Position numbers and translations under genes: made by a program. Below the pieces are notes generated by a model that worked only from the letters and a program-made list of their open reading frames with translations, did not search any database and was not told where the DNA came from. Source: Bacteroidota bacterium (GTDB lineage: Bacteria > Bacteroidota > Bacteroidia > JAHEXY01). Taken from it: DNA of 64,000 bases. The stretch lies in the NCBI GenBank assembly GCA_023251875.1, contig JAHEXY010000001.1:124001-188000 (forward strand). Direction: 5' to 3'. This document shows, one piece after another, positions 25,704-32,737 of this stretch (the first letter of the stretch is position 1; every line of letters begins with the position of its first letter).

Positions 25704-26450
25704 TTATAAAAATCTTACAAAATTTTCCCATAATTTTTCTGCATCAATTACTTTATCTTTTAAAGTATGAGAGAACTCGGGATGCCATTGTACTCCGATA
25801 AATTTCCCTTCCTTTGTGCCAGTGTACGAAATGGCTTCAATACATCCATCATCAGGGCAAACCGCTAATACTTCTAAATTTTTTCCTACATCTTTTATCG
25901 ATTGATGATGAACGGAATTAATGATAGGATTGTTTGCATCTTTATACAAACGATCTAATAATCTCCCTTTTGTGAAATCAATTTTGTGATTTACTTTATC
26001 GTACAATTGCGCATCTCTATGTATTAAAGAATTTGGTTTTTGAGTAAGGGTATCTTGATACAATGTTCCTCCAAAATAAACATTCATCAATTGGCAGCCT
26101 CTACAAATAGCAAGTATCGGTTTGTCATGCTTTACTGCATAATCCATAATTTTTAATTCATACTGATCGCGATGCGCATCACCCTTCCAGCGACCATCTA
26201 TAATAGGTTCTTCTCCATAGGTTTGTGGTGCAAGATCAGCGCCTCCTTGAAAAACAAAACCATCTAATTGGCCCAATATTTCATACAATACATCATCTGC
26301 TACATCTGGAATAAGCACGGGCAATATTCCCTTACGGGAAATATATTTTGCCATATCAGATTCTAAATACAATAGCGTTTTATGACCAAATACAGTGCGA
26401 TTAATATCCGGATACATAAAGCAAGATGAGATGCCTATTTTTTTAGTCAT
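25704..26450 (-). CDS. Gamma-glutamyl-GABA hydrolase-like class I amidotransferase (PuuD-like)
   Basis: A 248-residue peptidase C26 protein. The nucleophile is C116 in ILAICRGCQLMNVYFGGTLY, and the catalytic His/Glu are H223 and E225 in FIGVQWHPEFS. FVFQGGADLAPQTYGEEP and RDQYEL match PuuD. It hydrolyses gamma-glutamyl bonds, releasing glutamate from gamma-glutamylated amine products. It may complete a pathway with the GS-like ligase at 21791 and the alcohol dehydrogenase at 27394. A decayed paralogous start lies at 27271-27321, beyond the HigBA pair. Confidence 0.9.
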   Translation of the reverse strand: MTKKIGISSCFMYPDINRTVFGHKTLLYLESDMAKYISRKGILPVLIPDVADDVLYEILGQLDGFVFQGGADLAPQTYGEEPIIDGRWKGDAHRDQYELKIMDYAVKHDKPILAICRGCQLMNVYFGGTLYQDTLTQKPNSLIHRDAQLYDKVNHKIDFTKGRLLDRLYKDANNPIINSVHHQSIKDVGKNLEVLAVCPDDGCIEAISYTGTKEGKFIGVQWHPEFSHTLKDKVIDAEKLWENFVRFL

Positions 26451-26485
26451 GATATTAATAATTGGAAATTTATTTACAGTAAAAT

Positions 26486-26842
26486 TTATGCTGTATGTAA
26501 AAATATTTCGGCAGGCAATTGAAAATAATCCTTTAGCCGTTGCGCCATTCTGAGCGTTATTTCTCTTCGGCCCGAAAGGATGGATGAAACATGTCCTTTG
26601 CTACCCACAATGGGCTCCAAATCTTTCGCTTTAATTCCACGCTCTAGCATTTTTAATTTTATTACCTCAATAGGGTTTATTTTGGGCAAGCGAATATATT
26701 TATCTTCATAATCTTTTACCAATACCAGTAGCAAAGCTAATTCATCGGCTTCTGAACTACCCTCTTTTGCTTGAAAAATTGCCATTGTTCTTTTAATAGC
26801 CTTTTGATATGCTGCTTCTGTTTTTATTACTTTCCAGTTCAT
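26486..26842 (-). CDS. higA: HigA antitoxin
   Basis: A 118-residue antitoxin with an N-terminal acidic region (EGSSEADELALLLVLVKDYE) and a C-terminal XRE helix-turn-helix (KAKDLEPIVGSKGHVSSILS, then LRMAQRLKDYFQLPAEIFL). This is the HigA subtype encoded after its toxin. It starts two bases after the HigB stop. It should neutralise HigB and autorepress through the inverted repeat at 27186-27218. Confidence 0.88.
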   Translation of the reverse strand: MNWKVIKTEAAYQKAIKRTMAIFQAKEGSSEADELALLLVLVKDYEDKYIRLPKINPIEVIKLKMLERGIKAKDLEPIVGSKGHVSSILSGRREITLRMAQRLKDYFQLPAEIFLHTA

Positions 26843-26844
26843 CT

Positions 26845-27174
26845 TTATTTTACTTTATAGTTTAATATTTTTGTGTCAAATTCAATAGATTCTGCATTAA
26901 TTTTATCGTATTCTTTATGTGGCCCAAACCAAATAATATAAGCTGCCAACTGCTTAAAATTTACTGAAGCAATCAGTCTATAATCATTGCCTTTAATATT
27001 AAAAATTACTCTATTGTTAGATACTATACTGGCGTTGCCATATACCGCTTTTAATTCATTAAAATTTCGAAACCTGAATTTTAAAAAATCATTGTACCAC
27101 GCTAATAATGGGATTTTTGCCTTGGGGTATTTTTCCACATAATATAGTACAGCTCTTTTTACAATAATATTCAT
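26845..27174 (-). CDS. higB: HigB-type mRNA interferase toxin
   Basis: A 109-residue RelE-superfamily toxin of the HigB_toxin family: LAWYNDFLKFRFRNFNELKA, NNRVIFNIKGNDYRLIASVN and IIWFGPHKEYDKINA, the last being the conserved FxGxHxxYDxI block. HigB cleaves translated mRNA at the ribosome. The toxin-first order is typical of higBA. The module sits between a PuuD-like gene and a decayed PuuD-like start, implying it arrived in or next to a duplicated hydrolase gene. Confidence 0.9.
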   Translation of the reverse strand: MNIIVKRAVLYYVEKYPKAKIPLLAWYNDFLKFRFRNFNELKAVYGNASIVSNNRVIFNIKGNDYRLIASVNFKQLAAYIIWFGPHKEYDKINAESIEFDTKILNYKVK

Positions 27175-27185
27175 GAAACAAAGAT

Positions 27186-27218
27186 ATTAAATTGTTTTCA
27201 AATTGCAAACAATTTAAT
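27186..27218. promoter_or_regulatory. Inverted-repeat operator of higBA
   Basis: Perfect 12-base arms ATTAAATTGTTT and AAACAATTTAAT, separated by 9 bases, begin 12 bases upstream of the higB ATG. Position and size fit autoregulation by the HigA or HigBA complex. No binding data. Confidence 0.65.
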
Positions 27219-27270
27219 ACGGGTGATACTACAAATTTTTACAAAAATTTTGTGCAAAAAAAGTGACTAC

Positions 27271-27321
27271 TATTTGGATCAGGATACATAAAGCAAGAAG
27301 ATATGCCGATTTTTTTATCAT
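27271..27321 (-). pseudogene. 5' remnant of a second PuuD-like hydrolase gene
   Basis: On the minus strand, after one missing base near the ATG, this reads KKIGISSCFMYPDPN, matching residues 3-17 of the hydrolase at 25704 (KKIGISSCFMYPDIN). Most nucleotide differences are synonymous, so the copy evolved as coding DNA before it decayed. Only the first 17 or so codons survive; higBA occupies the space where the rest would be. Confidence 0.7.
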
Positions 27322-27356
27322 GTTTAAAACTAAAAATTTCCGAATAATCTATATCG

Positions 27357-27389
27357 CTCTCCCTTCCCTTTGGGAAGGGCTGGGGACGG
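27357..27389. repeat. Palindromic interspersed repeat (family A)
   Basis: TCTCCCTTCCCTTTGGGAAG followed by GGCTGGGGACGG. It lies 5 bases past the end of the alcohol dehydrogenase gene and could terminate its transcript. Confidence 0.75.
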
Positions 27390-27393
27390 TTTT

Positions 27394-28545
27394 TTACAAA
27401 GCTTCCAAATACAATTTTTTAAAATCTTCTCTGCTAACAGGTTTAGGATTATTCGGATGACAGAAATCTGCGAAAGCCAAATCAGATAATGTTTCTATAT
27501 GTTCTTGCTTTACGCCAATTTTACTCAACTTAGTTGGCAAACCTAATTTGTTATTGAACTCAAAAAGAAAATCAGGAATTTTATTTCCCTCGTTATTTTT
27601 TAATCCTAATGCTACAGCCATACGATTAAAATTTTCTTCAAATCCGGTATAATTAAATTTCATTCCATAAGGTAAATTTACGGCATTGGCCAAACCATGA
27701 TGTGTATCAAGCAAGCTCGACATTGGATGAGCAAGGCTATGCACAACACCCAATCCCTTTTGAAAGGCCACAGCCCCCATGAGTGAAGCCATCATCATTT
27801 TAGCACGTGATTCAACATCGGGTTTATGTGTAGCTTTTTCTAAAGACTCTGCAATTAAACGCATGCCTTCAATAGCAATACCTTCACTTAAAGGATGAAA
27901 TCCTTTTGCAATAAATGCTTCCATGTTATGCGTGAGTGCATCCATACCTGTAGCTGCTGTAATAAATGGAGGTAGTTCCATTGTTAGCATCGGATCAGCA
28001 AAAATAATTTTTGCCATTAATTTTGGATGAAATAAAATGCGTTTGCGATGTGTTTCATTTTCGGCAATAATAGCGCTACGACCAACTTCACTCCCTGTAC
28101 CGGCAGTTGTTGGCACTGTTACAAAATGAGGCACATCTTCCGTTACAAATTGATCTCCTCCAATTAAATCATCATAATCAAAAAGTGGTCTTCTGTGATT
28201 TACGCGTAACACTATTGCGCGAGCAACATCAAGCGCTACACCACCGCCAATACCTATAATACAGTCGCGTTTTGTTTTTTTATACATATCATCACCGGCC
28301 AATACATCTGACTCAACGGGATTTTTATGCATTTCTTTAAACACTTCTGCCGAAAGGCCATTTTGTTTTAGACTTGCAAGAATATTTTTAAAGAAGGGCA
28401 ATTCAGCTACCATTGGATCAGTTACCACCAATGGATTTTTTAATTGCTGAGCTTTTAAGTAGTCACTTAGTTCGTTTATTACTCCTGCCCCAAATCTGAT
28501 TTTGGTTGGATAGTTGTATGTGTAGGTTTGTGTTGGATTGAACAT
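27394..28545 (-). CDS. Iron-containing alcohol dehydrogenase
   Basis: A 383-residue group III alcohol dehydrogenase. The NAD-binding loop is IGIGGGVALDVARA (about residues 97-110) and TVPTTAGTGSEVGRSAII is conserved. The metal ligands D202, H206, H269 and H283 have the same spacing as in FucO (4, 63 and 14 residues). GLGVVHSLAHPMSSLLDTHH is diagnostic. Likely chemistry is NAD(P)-dependent oxidation of a primary alcohol to an aldehyde. In context the alcohol of gamma-glutamylethanolamide is an attractive substrate, but that is inferred. No aldehyde dehydrogenase is in the window. Confidence 0.92.
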   Translation of the reverse strand: MFNPTQTYTYNYPTKIRFGAGVINELSDYLKAQQLKNPLVVTDPMVAELPFFKNILASLKQNGLSAEVFKEMHKNPVESDVLAGDDMYKKTKRDCIIGIGGGVALDVARAIVLRVNHRRPLFDYDDLIGGDQFVTEDVPHFVTVPTTAGTGSEVGRSAIIAENETHRKRILFHPKLMAKIIFADPMLTMELPPFITAATGMDALTHNMEAFIAKGFHPLSEGIAIEGMRLIAESLEKATHKPDVESRAKMMMASLMGAVAFQKGLGVVHSLAHPMSSLLDTHHGLANAVNLPYGMKFNYTGFEENFNRMAVALGLKNNEGNKIPDFLFEFNNKLGLPTKLSKIGVKQEHIETLSDLAFADFCHPNNPKPVSREDFKKLYLEAL

Positions 28546-28606
28546 GTTTTTTAATTTGAAAGTTAGCCAATTTGAGAATTTGAAAATTGGGAGCTTGGAA
28601 TTGTTT

Positions 28607-29131
28607 TTATCTGGTTAAAAAATAATTTTTAAACTCGTTTAGTTCTTTTAATTCGTGCTCTACATATTTTTGAAATAATTTTTCTCCAACAGCAGTTTTT
28701 AAAGCAGAAATACCCACATCAATTAATCTTAATCCTGCTGAAGTGAGCAAAATATTATCATAGGCTTGACCGCTAATGTTTGATGGCCTTAAAATATCTC
28801 TATGCACAAATCCTGCTTTATGCAATTGTTTTAATTGGTCTTCAAAAACCTCAACAATTAATTCTCTTTTTTCAATTTCAAAACTTCTATAATCTAAAGG
28901 ATGTAAGCGCTCCATTACTAACATATCCCATTGCTTGGTTTCGTCAAAATCCAAACGAATAAATTGCACAACAAGATCGTTTACCTTATTGGCAAATTTC
29001 ATTTTGTCTGCTTCAGAACCAATATCACTTCTTGTATCTCCCTGAAAAATTTTAGCCACTTCGGTATCTGACAATACAATTACAATATTGTTATTGCCAT
29101 GAGAAAGTTGCCGAGGATAACGTTTATTCAT
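28607..29131 (-). CDS. Minimal protein-kinase-like protein
   Basis: A 174-residue protein with a compact kinase core. Probable ATP-binding Lys27 is in VAKIF, E40 fits the alphaC glutamate, H110-R111-D112 and N118 form the catalytic loop (FVHRDILRPSNISG), and D138 in LRLIDVG is the metal-binding DFG-like Asp. A glycine-rich loop is hard to see; the N-terminus (LSHGNNNIVIVLSDTEVAKI) may replace it. It resembles RIO/Kdo-kinase-like small kinases. The substrate is unknown; its place after the alcohol dehydrogenase gene (same strand, 61-base gap) could mean a small-molecule substrate such as an amino alcohol. Confidence 0.7.
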   Translation of the reverse strand: MNKRYPRQLSHGNNNIVIVLSDTEVAKIFQGDTRSDIGSEADKMKFANKVNDLVVQFIRLDFDETKQWDMLVMERLHPLDYRSFEIEKRELIVEVFEDQLKQLHKAGFVHRDILRPSNISGQAYDNILLTSAGLRLIDVGISALKTAVGEKLFQKYVEHELKELNEFKNYFLTR

Positions 29132-29154
29132 ATGTATATAACTTATTTTTAGCA

Positions 29155-29224
29155 GTCATATGGAATACGCCATGTTATATTCATTCGTGTTTGTGCACGT
29201 TCGGTGCATGGCTATTTCATATTG
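29155..29224. repeat. Interspersed palindromic repeat (family E), copy 1
   Basis: Ends ATATGGAATACGCCATG and CATGGCTATTTCATAT form an imperfect inverted pair around about 40 bases. A second copy, roughly 80 percent identical by eye, is at 56476-56542. Both lie between minus-strand genes. Confidence 0.7.
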
Positions 29225-29236
29225 TAAAAATGAAAA

Positions 29237-29267
29237 ATTGCTTACTCCTTTTTAAGAAGTAAGCAAT
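29237..29267 (-). terminator. Terminator of the 29309 gene
   Basis: ATTGCTTAC pairs exactly with GTAAGCAAT around a 13-base loop; in the minus direction it is followed by a T-rich tract (TTTTTCATTTTT). Confidence 0.75.
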
Positions 29268-29308
29268 GTAGGAATTTTTGCTAAAAAAATTTTAGCAATG
29301 AATTGGAA

Positions 29309-31003
29309 TTATTTTTCAATTATCAACTTACTACTGTATAATTGTTCACCAACTGCAGTAATAGAATAACATCCTTTAGCAACATGATTTAGATCGATAT
29401 TATAGTTAGATTGATTTTTAATTTTTGCAGAAAACACTTCTTCACCCAACATGTTTTTTATACTGATGTTATATGATTCATTTGCATTAGGCAATTGTAT
29501 CGTAACCATATCTTGTGCCGGATTAGGCGCAACAATAAGTCGTTTAGTTTGTACATTAATATTTTTAATAGAAGCTGTTTTTAAGCAATTACCTAAACTA
29601 TCTTTTGCAAATTTCTCTCTTAGGTTTTTAATCCTGCTTCTCAATAAATCAACACTTAAACTATCATTAGGATTTTGCAAATTTTGCGCAAATGCATAAG
29701 CAAGATCAAATGTTATTTTTTGACCGGGAGAAAAAGTAAGCGGACCAACAGAACCAAGTCCTCTTCTATCGCCAGGGGTATTGCCACTGGTCACTTCCGA
29801 CCATTCGGGTAATGCTATACCATTGGTTCCAATGCCTGCGGTATCGGTATTCCCGGGAAACATATAATTACAAACTGTATTTCCTCCATATCCATTTCCA
29901 TCGTAAGTTAACGGACTTCCATCTTTCCACATCCCTCTCATGTAATTGTAAAATTCTTGAACACTATCTGGATTTCCCATTGCACTAAAATCATTATTGT
30001 AGTACATAAAATGCGAAAGCTCTACTCTTTCTCCAGCTTCATCAATAATACTATCATGGTTATTATCTATACCATCATTGCTATCTGCTAATGGGCCTTG
30101 AAGTATAGTCACAGATTGAGCTGCTAATGAACTACCATAACCATTATCATCATACATATCTCCATTGTATCCATAAAAAGAACTTAAATCCACCATGCTT
30201 CCGAGGTAATCATCGGCATAATATCCCAAATCAATATCGGCCCATGTGCCTAAATAAATATTATTTAATTTATATAATGAACGGTTATAAATATCATAAT
30301 GAACAAAAAAACTATTAAAGCAATCGGTATCATCTGCGCAGTCAAAACCATAAACACTTGCTCTAATTTCAACACCTAATTTATAGCTCCCTTTGGCTTC
30401 TTCATGTTGTCCAAATACATCATTGTATACAAACCAAAGCATCTTATCACCTCTAACGGAAGGATAATCTCCATCATAAGGATCATAATAACCATCTCCA
30501 TTTACATCAATATATGGCGCCATTTTTTTTGAATAATTTTTTGAAATATCTCCATTTCCGGGCCAGTTTAAAATATTAGCAGATATTCCCAATCCGGCTT
30601 TAAAAGAATCAACTTCAGATTTTCTTATAGGAAAAATCTTATTGTATAAGGCCATTGTAATAGAATCTTCGCTTGCTGTAATGGTATCTAATGGACCAGG
30701 CCAAAAATCTGTACCGCTTTGTCGGTAAGTTTGTGCTGCCAAATGTATTTGCCCACCTCCGTCTAATCCTCCTATCCATAAATTGGCTGCATACATAGAT
30801 GAAACTATTCCGCTTTTAGGAGCATAAAACATATTGGTACTATCACTTTCAAATAGCCTGCCATCTGCATTAAGCATTGTTTTAATGTTGCCTACTTCAA
30901 AAGTACTGCTGGCTATGGTTTGAGCCTTAGATTGAATGCTGAGAAAAAGCATTAAATAAAAAAATCCTTTCCTGATAAGGAGTGTAAAATTTTGTTCTTT
31001 CAT
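29309..31003 (-). CDS. Surface protein with T9SS type A sorting domain
   Basis: A 564-residue exported protein. The signal peptide is within residues 1-28 (GFFYLMLFLSIQSKAQ). The body has Ca2+-loop-like DVNGDGYYDPYDGDYPSVRG and SNDGIDNNHDSIIDEAGE motifs, and segments such as GGQIHLAAQTYRQSGTDFWP and YDIYNRSLYKLNNIYLGTWA, a pattern common in large uncharacterised Bacteroidota T9SS proteins. The C-terminal 75 residues (RLIVAPNPAQDMVTIQLPN, NMLGEEVF, KGCYSITAVG) are a type A sorting domain. It is expected on the cell surface or released; function unknown. Confidence 0.9.
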   Translation of the reverse strand: MKEQNFTLLIRKGFFYLMLFLSIQSKAQTIASSTFEVGNIKTMLNADGRLFESDSTNMFYAPKSGIVSSMYAANLWIGGLDGGGQIHLAAQTYRQSGTDFWPGPLDTITASEDSITMALYNKIFPIRKSEVDSFKAGLGISANILNWPGNGDISKNYSKKMAPYIDVNGDGYYDPYDGDYPSVRGDKMLWFVYNDVFGQHEEAKGSYKLGVEIRASVYGFDCADDTDCFNSFFVHYDIYNRSLYKLNNIYLGTWADIDLGYYADDYLGSMVDLSSFYGYNGDMYDDNGYGSSLAAQSVTILQGPLADSNDGIDNNHDSIIDEAGERVELSHFMYYNNDFSAMGNPDSVQEFYNYMRGMWKDGSPLTYDGNGYGGNTVCNYMFPGNTDTAGIGTNGIALPEWSEVTSGNTPGDRRGLGSVGPLTFSPGQKITFDLAYAFAQNLQNPNDSLSVDLLRSRIKNLREKFAKDSLGNCLKTASIKNINVQTKRLIVAPNPAQDMVTIQLPNANESYNISIKNMLGEEVFSAKIKNQSNYNIDLNHVAKGCYSITAVGEQLYSSKLIIEK

Positions 31004-31222
31004 TGGTGTTAGATTTACTAAGATTAATAATTATTGACAAACAATTCAGGGGTCTTGTTTCAAGTAAAAATACAGGTGTTTCTAAAATTTTTAAAACACA
31101 AAAAACAGCGTGTGTCGAAGATGTTTATGAAATAGTAAAAACCTAATACTTCTGAAAAACCTAATAAATAGGCCTTTTTAGTAAAAACAAAAAAATAGAT
31201 TTGTCAAAAACAGGAATGGAAT

Positions 31223-32326
31223 TTATTTTGTTGAAGAGGCGTAATTTATTACTTCGGCTTGTTTGCGGATAGATTCTTTATGAATAGCAACAAGAATTTC
31301 ACAAATGAAATCTTTTGGTAATTGAAGTTTGTTTCCTAATTCGGTACGGGTTTTTAAAATTTCTTTCCAACGATCAAGTTGCAATATGGTAATATCATTC
31401 TCTCTTTTATATTCTCCAATTTTTTCAATTAAAACCATGCGTTTAGCAAGCAGTTGCAATATTTCGTCATCTACTTCGTCAACTTGATTACGCAATTCGT
31501 TTAAAAAATTTTTAAATTCAATATTGGCTGAATCTTTTGATTTAATAATTAATTGATCGAGTAATTCATGTAGTGCGCTTGGAGTAATTTGTTGTTCGGC
31601 ATCACTTAAAGCACCATCCGGATTCGAGTGGGTTTCAATCATCAAGCCATCCATATCTAAATTAAGTGCAGTTTGTGCTACATCAAATAACAGATCTCGT
31701 TTTCCTGAAATATGACTGGGATCACAAATAATTGGTAGTTGTGGGCAAATACGCTTGAGCTCAATGGGTACTTCCCATTGTGGAATATTTCGGTAAATAT
31801 TTTTATTGTAGGAAAAGAAACCCCTATGAATTGCCATTAATTTTTGAATACCCACTTTGTTTAATCTCTCAAAAGCACCAATCCATAAATGAATATCAGG
31901 ATGTAATGGATTTTTCACCATTACCGGAATATCAACACCTTTTAAAGCGTCAGCAATTTCTTGCACATAAAATGGATTTACAGTTGTTCTTGCGCCTATC
32001 CATAAAATATCCACATCGTTTTTTAAACAGGCTTCAACATGTTCTGCATTAGCTACTTCAACAGTTGTAAGTAATGAAGTCTGCTTTTTCACTTCCTTTA
32101 GCCATTGTAATGCAATATTGCCTTTGCCTTCAAATGAATTAGGACGCGTGCGAGGTTTCCAAACTCCTGCCCTAAATATGTTTACTTTGCCAATAGCATC
32201 AATCGCTTTTGCCGTTTCTAAAATTTGTTCTTCTGATTCTGCACTACAAGGACCAGCAATGATTAAAGGTTTTTTCGAATCCTTTAACCATTTGTTAATG
32301 GGTAATATTTGTAGATTTGATTGCAT
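31223..32326 (-). CDS. Bifunctional DAHP synthase / chorismate mutase
   Basis: A 367-residue fusion. Residues about 20-260 are a KDO8P-synthase-like type I-beta DAHP synthase (KKPLIIAGPCSAESEEQILE, FRAGVWKPRTRPNSFEGKG, CDPSHISGKRDL, LMIETHSNPDGALSD). Residues about 270-360 are an AroQ-type chorismate mutase (LRNQVDEVDDEILQLLAKRM, GEYKRENDITILQ). It catalyses entry to the shikimate pathway and the branch to Phe/Tyr; the fused domain may allow prephenate or chorismate feedback. ATG 32326 is chosen because a TATCTTTG box (32334-32341) overlaps the upstream extension, placing the transcript start at this ATG. Confidence 0.95.
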   Translation of the reverse strand: MQSNLQILPINKWLKDSKKPLIIAGPCSAESEEQILETAKAIDAIGKVNIFRAGVWKPRTRPNSFEGKGNIALQWLKEVKKQTSLLTTVEVANAEHVEACLKNDVDILWIGARTTVNPFYVQEIADALKGVDIPVMVKNPLHPDIHLWIGAFERLNKVGIQKLMAIHRGFFSYNKNIYRNIPQWEVPIELKRICPQLPIICDPSHISGKRDLLFDVAQTALNLDMDGLMIETHSNPDGALSDAEQQITPSALHELLDQLIIKSKDSANIEFKNFLNELRNQVDEVDDEILQLLAKRMVLIEKIGEYKRENDITILQLDRWKEILKTRTELGNKLQLPKDFICEILVAIHKESIRKQAEVINYASSTK

Positions 32327-32333
32327 TGCTTTG

Positions 32334-32341
32334 CAAAGATA
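32334..32341 (-). promoter_or_regulatory. Bacteroidota -7 promoter box (TATCTTTG)
   Basis: A perfect TAnnTTTG match on the minus strand, 7 bases upstream of the DAHP synthase ATG, predicting a leaderless mRNA and fixing the start codon. Confidence 0.6.
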
Positions 32342-32344
32342 CAA

Positions 32345-32737
32345 AGCATTATGATTTTAAGTGAGAGTCCGCTCTTAATATTTTTATGACATGAATTAAC
32401 ACTAAAAGTAATGGCATTATATCATTATCAGCTAATTTTTAAACGGGGGCTAATTTTTTTTCCCATTTATCCCTTTTATTTTTCTTGTTAAGTATTCTTC
32501 TGATATTCTGGCGCCCATGGTTAAATTTTATTATTGAAAATGAGCGCATTGTAATTTATTTTGATTTAATAAGTTGAAATAAACACAAAAAAATGTTGTA
32601 TTTTATATAAATATGTGTATAATAGCCCATTGTTTATCAGGCACATTATTTTGTTAAAAAAACATAAGGTTTCTTGTAACCTTTTTTAAAAGCCGCGCGT
32701 AAGTAAGCGCAAGACGAAATAGTAAAACTCCATTCAC
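32345..32737. other. Divergent intergenic region (about 390 bases)
   Basis: AT-rich promoter region between the DAHP synthase gene (-) and the RHS-like locus (+). GGTTTCTTGTAACC near 32670 is a short imperfect dyad. No reading frame of note and no RNA gene recognised. Confidence 0.4.
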
